A stretch of 64,000 nt of DNA from Gordonia asplenii (GCF_012933505.1 NZ_JABBNB010000024.1:1-64000); one strand, 5' to 3'; shown: positions 16,060 through 25,356, numbered from the stretch's first letter. Numbers and translations: made by a program. Notes: generated by a model from the sequence alone, not told the origin.

Positions 16060-17398
16060 ACTCACCACCGCCCCCACCGGGGCGTATCGCCTGGAAGCCA
16101 CCAACCACGACGGCAGCTACCTGGGCAAGAACGTCTCGGCCGACAAGTTCGCGTCCGGTAAGGACTCCGGCTTCGCGTTCGCCGACATCCTGTTCGCCAT
16201 CGACCTCGGTACCGAGATCGTGCTGGGCGATGCGTTCCCGGAGTGGCGGGGCAACCTCTACGACATCGCGTTGCTCCCCGACATGTCGACGCTGGTGCAG
16301 TGGAAGCCGGGCGTCGACTCGGTGATCGGTGACTTCTGGCTCAAGGACGGCACACCGGTCCCGATCTGTCCGCGCAACATGGTCCGCCGGCTCGTGGATC
16401 GGCTGGCCGGGCTGGGGTACACGGCGACCGTCGCCGTCGAGATCGAGACGACGCTGTTCGAGGAATCGATCCAGGAGGCCCGGGCCCGCGGCTATCGCGA
16501 CCTGACTCCGCTCGGTGGCGACACCGGGTCCACCTACAACCTGGCCCGCTCGCAGGACTGGATCGACTACATGGAAGCCGTCGTCGCACGGCTCGACGAA
16601 CTCGGTATCAGTTGGGAGGCGTGGACCGACGAGGCCGCTCCCGGTCAGACCGAACTCAACCTCGCGCCCGCCGATCCGCTCGGCGTCGGCGACGCCTGGA
16701 TTCGAACCAAGCAGGTCATGCGCGAGATCGCCTGTGCCCGTGGCCATTCGGTCACCTTCATGGCCAAGCCGACGGCGGGCTTCGGCCAGGGCGCGCACGT
16801 CAATCTGTCCCTGCAGCGTGACGGTGTCAACCAGTTCTACACACCGGACGGGCCGTCGGAGCTGATGCTCAGCGCGATCGGCGGGTTGTTGACGACGATG
16901 GCCGGCGCGACGGCAGTGGCGATGCCGCAGATCACCTCGTACCGACGCCTCGTCGACCTCTCCGGACCGCCCACGATGATCAGTTGGGGAATCAACAACA
17001 AGACGGCGGCGGTGCGCGCCATCACCGGACACCCGAAATACTCGCGACTCGAATACCGCCTACCGGGATCCGACGTCAATCCCTATTACGCGCTGGCGGT
17101 CGTGCTGGCCGGCGTCATCGCCGGCATCGAACGGCAGCTCCCCGCGCCCGACGAGGTCACCGACATGGCGTGGTGCCTGCCCGACGACGCCGGAGTACGC
17201 CGCATCCCCGACACCATGTCGAAGGCGATCGCCGCGCTCGACGCCGACGAGATCCTCCGGGAGTACCTCGGCGACGAGTTCGTCGACTTCTGGGTGGCCT
17301 CGCGACGCTGGGAGTGGATGGAGTTCCACACCAAGGGCGGCGACCCGTACACCGAACTCTCGCAGTGGGAGTCCAAACGCTATTTCGAGTTCTCATGA
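16052..17398 (+). CDS. Glutamine synthetase-like gamma-glutamylamide ligase
   Basis: A 448-residue GS type I homologue. Metal ligands are conserved: VEIE (residues ~129-132), GQTELN (E201), the ATP loop KPTAGFGQGAHVNLS (239-253, with His249), and EYRLPGSDVNPYYAL near 335-350. It is shorter than GlnA (~470) and lacks a clear adenylylation-loop tyrosine motif. In this setting, beside a class-I GATase-like hydrolase, permease and aldehyde dehydrogenase, it most likely ligates glutamate to an amine (as PuuA, IpuC or the aniline GS-like enzymes do), consuming ATP. It overlaps both neighbours, which implies coupled translation. Strong family call; amine specificity is unknown. Confidence 0.85.
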   Translation: MSELTTAPTGAYRLEATNHDGSYLGKNVSADKFASGKDSGFAFADILFAIDLGTEIVLGDAFPEWRGNLYDIALLPDMSTLVQWKPGVDSVIGDFWLKDGTPVPICPRNMVRRLVDRLAGLGYTATVAVEIETTLFEESIQEARARGYRDLTPLGGDTGSTYNLARSQDWIDYMEAVVARLDELGISWEAWTDEAAPGQTELNLAPADPLGVGDAWIRTKQVMREIACARGHSVTFMAKPTAGFGQGAHVNLSLQRDGVNQFYTPDGPSELMLSAIGGLLTTMAGATAVAMPQITSYRRLVDLSGPPTMISWGINNKTAAVRAITGHPKYSRLEYRLPGSDVNPYYALAVVLAGVIAGIERQLPAPDEVTDMAWCLPDDAGVRRIPDTMSKAIAALDADEILREYLGDEFVDFWVASRRWEWMEFHTKGGDPYTELSQWESKRYFEFS

Positions 17399-18159
17399 GC
17401 CGCAAACCGCTGGTCGGGATCACCGGCCGCCGCTTTCGACTGAGTCTCGTCGCGGGCGCCGACGCGAGATACGGCGCCGCCTGCATGGACACCTACATGT
17501 CCGACTTCGCCACGCGGATCGCGCGCGTCGGCGCAGTTCCGGTCGAACTTTCCTACGACGCCGATCCGGCCGACGTCTGCGAGTGGCTCTCCGGGGTGGT
17601 GATCACCGGCGGCCAGGATGTACACCCCGCGCGTTGGGGCGGCGACGTCTCGGTGGTCGGCGGCATCGATCCGCGGACCGACCCGAATGCGCACGACCCC
17701 GAGCGCGACGACTACGAACTCGCGCTGGTCACAGCGGCGATGGCCCGTGGCATCCCGGTGCTCGGCGTCTGCCGCGGCATGCAGGTGCTCAACGTCGCCC
17801 TCGGCGGGACGCTCGTCACCGACCTGCCCGCCGGTCCGATTGCGCATCTGTCGGCGCTGGCCGCACCCTCCAACGGCGACGTCGAGCACGTCGTGACATT
17901 CGAGCCGGGCTCGACTGCCGCGGCGGTGTTCGGCGACAGCGCGACCACCAACTCGTGGCACCACCAGGCGGTGGATCGCTGCGGCGACGGAATCGTCGTC
18001 AGTGGCCGCACGCCCGACGGCGTCGTCGAGGCGATCGAGGTGCCGGGGGCACCGATCCTCGGGGTGCAGTGGCATCCCGAGTGGATGCGCGACGACGACC
18101 CGGCACTGGCCTGGGTGGTCACCGAATCGGCACGTCAGGAGGCGAGTCATGTGTGTTGA
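17395..18159 (+). CDS. Class-I glutamine amidotransferase-like gamma-glutamyl hydrolase (PuuD-like)
   Basis: A 254-residue peptidase C26/GATase I protein. The catalytic triad is visible: Cys126 in GVCRGMQ, His226 and Glu228 in QWHPEW; TGGQDVHP (71-78) is the oxyanion strand and NSWHHQAV (~185-192) is typical of gamma-glutamyl-GABA hydrolases. It would release glutamate from a gamma-glutamylated product made by the ligase upstream. ATG 17395 overlaps the ligase stop (ATGA) and the 3' end overlaps the next gene by 11 nt. A role on aromatic or alicyclic glutamylamides, as in aniline pathways, is equally possible. Confidence 0.85.
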   Translation: MSRKPLVGITGRRFRLSLVAGADARYGAACMDTYMSDFATRIARVGAVPVELSYDADPADVCEWLSGVVITGGQDVHPARWGGDVSVVGGIDPRTDPNAHDPERDDYELALVTAAMARGIPVLGVCRGMQVLNVALGGTLVTDLPAGPIAHLSALAAPSNGDVEHVVTFEPGSTAAAVFGDSATTNSWHHQAVDRCGDGIVVSGRTPDGVVEAIEVPGAPILGVQWHPEWMRDDDPALAWVVTESARQEASHVC

Positions 18160-20548
18160 CGAGAAGTTGTGGCGGCCGGCGGTCGCCGCGGATCAGATCG
18201 GGGAGTCGCCGACCGTGCCGACCGTGGTGGCGCTGTTGGCGGCCGGAGCAGCCGCGCGGCCCGACGCCGAGTTGTTCCGATTCGACGACGAGTCGTGGTC
18301 GTATCGGCGGATCGACGAGCAGACGTCGAGGTTGGCGCACCGGCTGATCGAGGTCGACGGCGTGGCACCCGGCGATCGGGTCGCGATCATGCTGCCCAAC
18401 GTCGTGCAATGGCCGGTGGTGTGGCTCGCGGTGCTCAAGGCGGGCGCCGTCGCGGTGCCGATCAATTCGGCCTACCGCGCGGCCGACCTCGGGTTCGTGC
18501 TGCGGGATTCCGGTGCGCTGCTGGTCCTCACCGACGCCGGGCACGTCGAGCTGGTCCGCGACACCGTCGCCGCCGACGTCGGGCTGAGCGGCGTCGGCAT
18601 CGTCGACGTCGCCGACGACGCTTCCGACCGGTTTTCCACGACTGCCCCCGACGTCGCCGTCGACGCGCAAACGCTGGCGAATCTGCAGTACACCTCGGGT
18701 ACCACGGGTTTCCCCAAAGCGTGCATGCTGACCCACGACTACTGGGTGCGGATCGCGTGGACGTGTGCCGGCGCAACCGGACTCGGCCCCGACGACGTCC
18801 TGCTGACCGCCCAGCCGTTCTCCTACATGGACCCGCAGTGGAACACCGTGCTGGCGCTGACCACCGGCGCACCGCTCGTCGTGTTGCCGCGGTTCTCGGC
18901 GTCGGGATTCATGGCCGACGTGCGACGCCACCGCGTGACCTTCTTCTATGTGCTCGGATCCATGCCGACACTGCTGTTCAAGCAGCCGCCGAGCGACGAC
19001 GATCGCGACAACGACCTGCGGATGGTCTTGTGCTCGGCGATCCCGACCGCGCTGCACGGTGCGCTGGAGCAGCGCTGGGGTGCGCCGTGGCGCGAGGTCT
19101 ACGGAATGACCGAGTCGGGCATCGATCTGATCAGCCCGTTCGACGATCTCACCGCGGTCGGCGGCGGCAGCATCGGACACCCGGTGCCGAGCAAACGGGT
19201 CGACGTCGTCGGCCCCGACGGTGCCGCCGTCGCCGACGGCGAACCCGGCGAACTGGTGGTGTCGGGGCGTCCGATGATGCTCGGCTACTGGAATCGGCCG
19301 GAGGAGACCGAGCGCACCCTGCGCGACGGCTGGTTGCACACCGGTGACGTCGTCGTCCGCGACGCGGGCGGCGCGATCCGGCTGGTCGGGCGCATCAAAG
19401 ACATGGTTCGACGCGGCGGGGAGAACATCGCCAGCGTCGAGGTGGAGGCGGCACTCGAGCGCGACGACGTGATCGTCGCGTCCGCCGTCGTCGCCGTGCC
19501 CGACGACGTCTTCGGCGAGGAGGTCAAGGCGTTCATCCAGCTCGCCGACGCCGTGGTCGCCGATCGGGCGACCGCGGAGGCGATCGTCGCGCGTGTCCGT
19601 GGCCAACTCGCCCGCTTCAAAGTTCCGCGATACATCGAATTCGTCACCGACCTTCCGCGCACCCCCTCCGAGCGGGTCGCCAAGTCGGTGCTCAAGGAAA
19701 GGACAACGGCAATGCCGGGTACGACATATGACATGGCGCCGCAGATCGCGTCGTCGACGGGCGAATCGGGGCACAACGAACTAGTCCGGTGGGAGGTGAT
19801 TCGAAACGTCGGAGTGATCACCCTGAATCGGCCCGACAAGCTGAACGCCTTGAGCGTCGCGATGCGGCTCCGCCTCGCCGCGCTGATCCGCGAACACGGG
19901 ACCGGCGAGCGGCTGCGTGGAATCGTGCTGACCGGCGCCGGCCGGGCCTTTTCGGCGGGTGAGGATCTGGCTGCGCCGCCGACCGACTTCGACGGGCTGC
20001 GACGCACCTTCGAGAGTTTCCACGACATCACCCGGGCCATCGTCGACACCCGGGTCCCGGTGATCGCCGCGGTCAACGGAATCGCGGTCGGCGGGGCATC
20101 GGAGATCACCCTGTGCTGCGACGCCCGCATCGGGACGTCGAACACCGTGTACTACCAGCCGGAGAACGCGCGGGGACTGACCATCTCGAACGCGACCAGC
20201 CTGCTGCTCACCCGATTGGTTCGCAATCACGCGATGCGCATGGTGCTGGCCTCGCCCCGCATCGACGCAGACGCGGCCGTGCGCATCGGGTTGGTCGACG
20301 AACTGGTCGAGCCGCGCGAGCTCGTGGCGCATGCGATCGATCTGATCCATGCCTGGACGCCGGACGGCAACACCACCGCACTCCATCTGGCGTTGCTCCG
20401 CCCGACGTCGGAGGAGATCGAACGGGCGTTCGCGCGCGAAGACGCCGCCGCCGACGAGTCGTGGCACAGCGGGGCACTGGCCGCGGGCATCGAAGGCTTC
20501 TGGCGAACCAAAGACGGGCGAATCAACGAAGCAGGAGTGAACAAATGA
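18149..20548 (+). CDS. Fused acyl-CoA synthetase / enoyl-CoA hydratase
   Basis: A 799-residue two-domain protein. Residues ~20-521 form an ANL acyl-CoA synthetase: P-loop YTSGTTGFPK at 181-190, YGMTESG, TGDVV motif, and the C-terminal hinge/lysine region ending RTPSERVAKSVLK. Residues ~522-799 form a crotonase: oxyanion parts FSAGEDL and GIAVGGASE with the two usual catalytic glutamates retained (GGASE and QPE). There is no stop between them, but ATG 19712, preceded by AAGGAAAGG, sits exactly at the boundary, so the hydratase might also be made alone. It would activate an acid and hydrate its enoyl-CoA in one polypeptide. ATG 18149 has AGGAGG upstream. Confidence 0.88.
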   Translation: MCVDEKLWRPAVAADQIGESPTVPTVVALLAAGAAARPDAELFRFDDESWSYRRIDEQTSRLAHRLIEVDGVAPGDRVAIMLPNVVQWPVVWLAVLKAGAVAVPINSAYRAADLGFVLRDSGALLVLTDAGHVELVRDTVAADVGLSGVGIVDVADDASDRFSTTAPDVAVDAQTLANLQYTSGTTGFPKACMLTHDYWVRIAWTCAGATGLGPDDVLLTAQPFSYMDPQWNTVLALTTGAPLVVLPRFSASGFMADVRRHRVTFFYVLGSMPTLLFKQPPSDDDRDNDLRMVLCSAIPTALHGALEQRWGAPWREVYGMTESGIDLISPFDDLTAVGGGSIGHPVPSKRVDVVGPDGAAVADGEPGELVVSGRPMMLGYWNRPEETERTLRDGWLHTGDVVVRDAGGAIRLVGRIKDMVRRGGENIASVEVEAALERDDVIVASAVVAVPDDVFGEEVKAFIQLADAVVADRATAEAIVARVRGQLARFKVPRYIEFVTDLPRTPSERVAKSVLKERTTAMPGTTYDMAPQIASSTGESGHNELVRWEVIRNVGVITLNRPDKLNALSVAMRLRLAALIREHGTGERLRGIVLTGAGRAFSAGEDLAAPPTDFDGLRRTFESFHDITRAIVDTRVPVIAAVNGIAVGGASEITLCCDARIGTSNTVYYQPENARGLTISNATSLLLTRLVRNHAMRMVLASPRIDADAAVRIGLVDELVEPRELVAHAIDLIHAWTPDGNTTALHLALLRPTSEEIERAFAREDAAADESWHSGALAAGIEGFWRTKDGRINEAGVNK

Positions 20549-21663
20549 TCGCGACCCGCGCCGCCGTCCTCACCACCGTCGGCGAACCCCTCGAACTGAT
20601 GACGATCCACGTCGACGACCCCGAGCCGAACGAAGTCCGGGTCGCGGTCAGCCACGTGGGCCTGTGCCACAGCGACCTGCACTACATGACCGGAACCGTC
20701 CCGACCGACGTACCCGTCGTCGTCGGCCACGAGGTGGCGGGCATCGTCGAATCGGTCGGTTCGGCGGTCACCGACCTTCAGCCGGGGGATCGCGTGACCG
20801 GTGCGCTCACCCCGTCCTGCGGCGGCTGCGCCAACTGCGACGCCGGCTATTCCACCCAGTGCCGGCGGATCGACGAGGTGCGCCGACGCCCCCGTCCGGC
20901 GTTCACGATGCCCGACGGCCGCCCGATCGCGCGTCTCGGCGACGTCGGCGCGTTCTCACAGCACATCTTGCTTCGGCAGAACTCCCTGGTGAAACTGCCC
21001 GACGACGTGCCGCTGCAGGTGGGCTGCCTGCTCTCGTGCTGCATCGTCACCGGCGTGGGCGCGGTGTTCCGCGGCGCACGGGTACGTCCTGGGTCGACCG
21101 TCGCGGTAATCGGCTGCGGCGGCGTCGGCTCGGCGATCATCCAGGGCGCGAAACTCGCCGGAGCGTCGGCGATCGTCGCCGTCGACCTCGACGACGACCG
21201 GCTCAAAGCCGCCCGCGGCTACGGCGCGACCGACGTCGTCAACGGCGGCGGCGACGTCGTCGGGCAGGTGCGCGAGTTACTCGGTGACGGCGTCGACTAC
21301 GCCTTCGAAGCGGTCGGTTCGGCCCGTACCGCGGCAACCGCGCTCGCCGTCGTGCGCCCGACTGGTACCGCGTGTCTGGTCGGCATCGCGCCCGGCGGCA
21401 CCGAATTGAGCGTCCCGGCGTCGGACTTCTTCTTCAGCGAGAAGAAGCTGATCGGCTCGTACATGGGATCCGGGCAGGCGCGCGAAGACATCGCACAGTT
21501 CGCCCGGATGTATCAGCAGGGACGGCTGATGCTCGACGAAATGGTCACCGACGTCATCGATTTCGATCGAATCAACAGCGGCTTCGAGCGGATGACGTCG
21601 GGCGACGTCACGCGCATCGTCGTTCAACTACAAGACTCAGCTCGAACGGAGGCAGCGCAATGA
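20545..21663 (+). CDS. Zinc-dependent alcohol dehydrogenase (MDR)
   Basis: A 372-residue medium-chain dehydrogenase. The catalytic zinc ligands are Cys41 (GLCHSDLHY), His62-Glu63 (GHE) and a Cys near 171 (LLSCCIVTGVGA); the structural zinc is bound by Cys92/95/98/106 (CGGCANCDAGYSTQC); the NAD site is VIGCGGVGSA. It resembles class III-type or aryl/alkyl alcohol dehydrogenases. It would oxidise a hydroxy intermediate (for example a hydroxy acid from lactone opening) to the aldehyde used by the next gene product. ATG 20545 overlaps the previous stop (ATGA), with GCAGGAG upstream, and the stop overlaps the aldehyde dehydrogenase start. Confidence 0.9.
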   Translation: MIATRAAVLTTVGEPLELMTIHVDDPEPNEVRVAVSHVGLCHSDLHYMTGTVPTDVPVVVGHEVAGIVESVGSAVTDLQPGDRVTGALTPSCGGCANCDAGYSTQCRRIDEVRRRPRPAFTMPDGRPIARLGDVGAFSQHILLRQNSLVKLPDDVPLQVGCLLSCCIVTGVGAVFRGARVRPGSTVAVIGCGGVGSAIIQGAKLAGASAIVAVDLDDDRLKAARGYGATDVVNGGGDVVGQVRELLGDGVDYAFEAVGSARTAATALAVVRPTGTACLVGIAPGGTELSVPASDFFFSEKKLIGSYMGSGQAREDIAQFARMYQQGRLMLDEMVTDVIDFDRINSGFERMTSGDVTRIVVQLQDSARTEAAQ

Positions 21664-23108
21664 CCACCATCGCCCGACCGATCAACTACATCGCCGACGA
21701 GTGGGTCGAGGGCGACCCGCTCGACAGCGCGAACCTCGACCCGAACACTCGCGAGCCGATTCACCGCGCGGTGACCACCTGCTCGACCGACGTCGAACGG
21801 GCGGTACGGCATGCGCAGCGGACCTACGACGCCGCGCGATGGGACGACGACTTTCGCCGTGAACGCGCCGACCTGCTCGACCGTGTCGCCGCCAACGTCG
21901 AGGGTCGACTGGAAGAGATCGCCCGGACCGACTCGATGACCAGCGGCACGGCGATCAGCGCCACCAGGAAGGTCGCGGCGTTCCTGCCGGCCCGCATTCG
22001 GGCCGCGGCAGCCGAAGCCAGGAACATTCCCCGGGTCACCGCGTTGGCCGCCGGGGGACGCGACGTTCGGCTGTATCGCGTGCCGTGGGGGCCCGCGGCG
22101 ATCCTGACACCGTGGAACGGACCCAGCTTCATTCCGGCGGCGAAGGTCGCCAGTGCGGTCGCGGCCGGATGCCCGGTGCTGCTGAAGCCGTCCGAGCATG
22201 CGCCCAGCAGTGCGCAGATCATCGTCGAATGCTTCGTCGACGCTGGATTGCCCAGTGGCGCACTGCAACTCGTGCATGGCGGTGGCGACGTCGGGGCGGC
22301 GCTCACCGGTGACCACCGGATCGCGGTCGTATCGTTCACGGGCGGACCGGGAGCGGGCCGCGCGATCGCACGGGCGGGCGCCGACGACTTCAAGGTGCTG
22401 CAACTCGAACTGGGTGGCAACAACCCGGTGCTGGTGCTCGCCGACGCCGACATCGACGTCACGGCGGCCGGCATCGTCGAGGGCATGACGAAGCTCAACG
22501 GGCAGTGGTGCGAGGGTCCGGGAAAGATTCTGGCGCATCGCAGTGTCGTAGAGCCACTGCGCGATGCTGTGGTCGCGCGGATCGCCGAGCTGCGCATCGG
22601 GCACTCGCTCGACGAGCAGGTCGACGTCGGGCCGATCTCGAACGCCCCGCACTTCGCGACGTTGACCGAGCGCATCGAGGGCCTGCGGGGCCTGGGCGCG
22701 CAGATCGATCAGCCCGCCGCCCTACCAGATCTACCCGGCTACTTCTTGTCGCCGACGGTGGCGTTCGGCTCGGATCCGGACAAGACGACGGCGGAGCTGT
22801 TCGGGCCGGTCGTGTCGTTGCACGGGGTCGACTCCGACGAGGACGCGTTGCGAGTAGCGAACGCGCATCCGTCCGGACTCGACGCCTATGTCTTCGCCAC
22901 CGACACCGAACGAGCCATCGAGATCGGTTCGCGCGTCCGATCCGGCGAAGTGCGGGTCAACGGAGCCAAAGTCGCCGACCTCGGCGACGACTCGGCCCAA
23001 AGCTTCTGGGGCCCATCGGGTATCGGCGGCCACGGCCCCGCCGAGTCGGTGCGAGTATTCTGCGGCGACCGAGTAGTAGGAGTGGACTCACCGGACCTGC
23101 CGATGTAG
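21660..23108 (+). CDS. NAD(P)-dependent aldehyde dehydrogenase
   Basis: A 482-residue ALDH-superfamily enzyme. The active-site Glu is in LQLELGGNNP (~250) and the catalytic Cys284 in LNGQWCEGPGK; the substrate-binding motif PWGPAAILTPWNGP (~142-155) and the C-terminal LFGPVVSLHGVDSDEDAL are standard. It is the last gene of the seven-gene amine operon (ATGA overlap with the alcohol dehydrogenase), so it probably oxidises the final aldehyde to the acid that the ligase part of the upstream fusion protein activates. In a gamma-glutamyl pathway it would take the PuuC position. A long repeat block follows immediately. Confidence 0.9.
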   Translation: MTTIARPINYIADEWVEGDPLDSANLDPNTREPIHRAVTTCSTDVERAVRHAQRTYDAARWDDDFRRERADLLDRVAANVEGRLEEIARTDSMTSGTAISATRKVAAFLPARIRAAAAEARNIPRVTALAAGGRDVRLYRVPWGPAAILTPWNGPSFIPAAKVASAVAAGCPVLLKPSEHAPSSAQIIVECFVDAGLPSGALQLVHGGGDVGAALTGDHRIAVVSFTGGPGAGRAIARAGADDFKVLQLELGGNNPVLVLADADIDVTAAGIVEGMTKLNGQWCEGPGKILAHRSVVEPLRDAVVARIAELRIGHSLDEQVDVGPISNAPHFATLTERIEGLRGLGAQIDQPAALPDLPGYFLSPTVAFGSDPDKTTAELFGPVVSLHGVDSDEDALRVANAHPSGLDAYVFATDTERAIEIGSRVRSGEVRVNGAKVADLGDDSAQSFWGPSGIGGHGPAESVRVFCGDRVVGVDSPDLPM

Positions 23109-23111
23109 GGG

Positions 23112-24262
23112 ACCGCTCCCGCTTCCCGAGTGCCGAAGCGAGGAACGAGCTTCGGTGCCGACCCCGCTCCCCGAGTGCCGTCCCCGCTCCCCGAGTGCCG
23201 AAGCGAGGAACGAGCTTCGGTGTAACGAGGGGTCGGTGACCTGAAAGACCAAACCGGGGAACGACTTTCGGTACGCAGCCAGATCCCGAAGGATCACGGC
23301 ACAGTGACCAGAGCTTCAGCGCCGCACCGACCCGCTCCCGAGTGCCGACGGGGGACACCACTTCCGCTGGTTGAGCCGGTCTTACAGCTAGCCGAGGTCC
23401 GTGTCGAAACCATAGTGACGCAAGGGCTTTGGGTGAGTGTGCGCTGGCATGGGCGTGCACTCTCAGTTGAAATCGATTGTTTTCGAAGAGGTTTCGACTC
23501 GGCTTCGCCTCGCTCAACCAGCGGATGGGGCGCCGTCGCCGCATCGGAACTGAGCGCCGAAGCGAGGTGCCGTGCTGAGTGAGGGCGAGCCGAAGTAGAC
23601 GGGCTTCGGTGCCGACCCCCCCGCTCCCCGAGTGCCGAAGCGAGGCGCCGTGCTGAGCGAGGGACGAGTCGAAGTAAACGAGCTTCGGTGTAACGAGGGG
23701 TCGGTGACCCGAAGAACCAAACCGGGGAACGACTTTCGGTACGCACCCCGGACCCGAAGCATCACGGCACCGTGACCAGAGCTTCAGCGCCGCACCGACC
23801 CGCTCCCGAGTGCCGACGGGGGACACCACCGCCGCTGGTTGAGCCGGTCCGAGGCGCTAGCCGAGGTCCGTGTCGAAACCATAGTGACGCAAGGGCTTTG
23901 GGTGAGTGAGCGCTGGCATGGCGTGCACTGTCAGTTGAAATCGATTGTTTTCGAAGAGGTTTCGACTCGGCTTCGCCTCGCTCAACCAGAGGATAGCGGC
24001 GCCGTCGCCGCATCGGAACCGAGCGCCGAAGCGAGGTGCCGTGCTGAGCGAGGGCGAGCCGAAGCAGACGAGCTTAGGTGCCTTCCCCGCTCCCCGAGTG
24101 CCGAAGCGAGGAACGAGCTTCGGTGTAACCGCTGTGCTGAGTGACCGCGAGGGACGAGCGGTTGTACCGAAGTGGAGGGGTCGGTGACCCGAAAGACCAA
24201 ACCGGGGAACGACCTTCGGTACACACCCCTACGCAAAGCATCACCGCACCGTCACCAGAGCC
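23112..24262. repeat. Tandem ~470-bp intergenic repeats carrying a reductase-gene end
   Basis: Three tandem blocks are seen, marked by AAACCGGGGAACGA at 23251, 23719 and 24199 (periods 468 and 480 bp). Each block contains GAGTGCCGAAGCGAGG units, a TAACGAGGGGTCGGTGACC stretch, and in the first two a CTGGTTGAGCC-type inverted pair. The third block runs into the 3' end of the reductase gene at 24263. The first two carry the same ~50 bp ending CAGCGCCGCACC, which there is no longer part of any gene. No protein-coding gene is credible in 23109-24262. Confidence 0.85.
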
Positions 24263-24880
24263 TCAGCGCCGCACCCGGTACTCCAGATGCGTCACCCGCT
24301 CCGACGCTTCCGTTGACACCATTTCCAGCCCCACACGTTCGACGTCGATCCCGTCGAATAGTCGCACCCCGGCTCCGAACAACACCGGCGACAACGCGAT
24401 GGAGAACTCGTCCACTGATCCGGCGTTGAGGTACTGCAGGATGATCTCGCCACCGCCGGCGATCCGCACATCGCGATCGCCGGCGGCGTCGCGGGCCTGC
24501 TCGAGCGCGGATTCGATGCCGCTGTTGACGAAGTGAAATGTAGTGCCGCCCAATCGTTCCCAGGGATCGCGCCGCTCATGCGTCACCACGTACACCGGCG
24601 TGTGGAAGGGGGCGTCTTCGGGCCAGGCGGACTCCCCGGCGTCGAACATGCGTTTGCCCATGACGCTGGCGCCGGTCCGTTCGAAGGTCTCGCGAAGGAT
24701 GTCGTTGTCCCGGCCTTCCTCGCCGCCGTCGCCGAGGCCGACGTTTCCCCGGAAGAAGCGTTGCGGAAAAACCCACTGCTGCAATGCCATCCACTGCTTG
24801 CCCATGAGTTCGTCGGAGGTTCTGGGTGCGATGAACCCGTCCAACGACATCGACACACTGAAAAACACTTTGCCCGCCAT
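24263..24880 (-). CDS. Dihydrofolate reductase-like (RibD C-terminal) family protein
   Basis: A 205-residue protein of the RibD C-terminal/DHFR-like superfamily. It starts KVFFSVSMSLDGFIAP, the family signature, and has VMGKRMFD (NADPH-contact helix), PVYVVTHERR and VRIAGGGEIILQYLNAGSVDEF, where the AGGG loop binds phosphate. These stand-alone reductases are of uncertain substrate. It is the last gene of an ArsR-SRPBCC-reductase operon; the start overlaps the preceding stop by one base (TGATG). Its last codons and the following sequence are duplicated twice in the repeat block downstream. Confidence 0.85.
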   Translation of the reverse strand: MAGKVFFSVSMSLDGFIAPRTSDELMGKQWMALQQWVFPQRFFRGNVGLGDGGEEGRDNDILRETFERTGASVMGKRMFDAGESAWPEDAPFHTPVYVVTHERRDPWERLGGTTFHFVNSGIESALEQARDAAGDRDVRIAGGGEIILQYLNAGSVDEFSIALSPVLFGAGVRLFDGIDVERVGLEMVSTEASERVTHLEYRVRR

Positions 24881-25356
24881 CAGCTCTGTCCTCCGGTTCG
24901 AATCGACGCGACGTAGGTCGCGAGGTTGTCCAAGGTCTGTCGTCCGCCCTCGATGGCGTGATACTTTTCGACGGCCTCGTCGTGTAATCGTTTGGTGGGG
25001 AACACTGTTCGCATCTGGATGCTGGTCGCGGTGCCAGCGGCGTCGAAGGTGAGAACCGAGTCGAAGGCGTTCGGATCGTCACAGAATTCGCCGTGGCGCA
25101 ACGTGATTCGTTCAGGTGGAGTGATCTCGACGAATGTGATCCACTCGGGATAGTCGGTGCCGTCGGGGCCGTGCATCGTGAAGTTCCACACGCCGCCGGC
25201 GCGGAACTGGAACGACGCGGTAGTGGTCGTGAACCCCGACGGTCCCCACCACTGCGACAGATGTCGCACCTCGGTGAACGCCTCGAAGACCAGCTCGCGC
25301 GGGGCGTCGATCATGCGGGAGACGACTATCGTGCGGTCGGCCGTCGTCGACGTCAT
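24880..25356 (-). CDS. SRPBCC (AHSA1/Aha1-like) domain protein
   Basis: A 158-residue START-like protein of the AHSA1 group: VVSRMIDAPRELVFEAFTEV at the N-terminus, QWWGPSGFTTTTASFQFRAGGVW, and the C-terminal helix with EGGRQTLDNLATYV. It forms a hydrophobic cup and often sits with an ArsR regulator, as here. ATG 25356 has a perfect GAAGGAG and overlaps the ArsR stop (ATGA); a longer reading would lie inside the ArsR gene. Function is ligand binding of an unknown small molecule, perhaps the signal for the ArsR protein. Confidence 0.85.
   Translation of the reverse strand: MTSTTADRTIVVSRMIDAPRELVFEAFTEVRHLSQWWGPSGFTTTTASFQFRAGGVWNFTMHGPDGTDYPEWITFVEITPPERITLRHGEFCDDPNAFDSVLTFDAAGTATSIQMRTVFPTKRLHDEAVEKYHAIEGGRQTLDNLATYVASIRTGGQS

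Noticed and set aside
18119..19774. 551-codon antisense frame opposite the AMP-ligase part of the fusion
   Set aside because: No recognisable domain and biased Asp/His/Arg/Gly composition; a shadow of the ligase gene.
23294..24236. Frames of 80-290 codons across the 470-bp repeats
   Set aside because: They consist only of repeat-derived peptide patterns in several frames and have no start signals.
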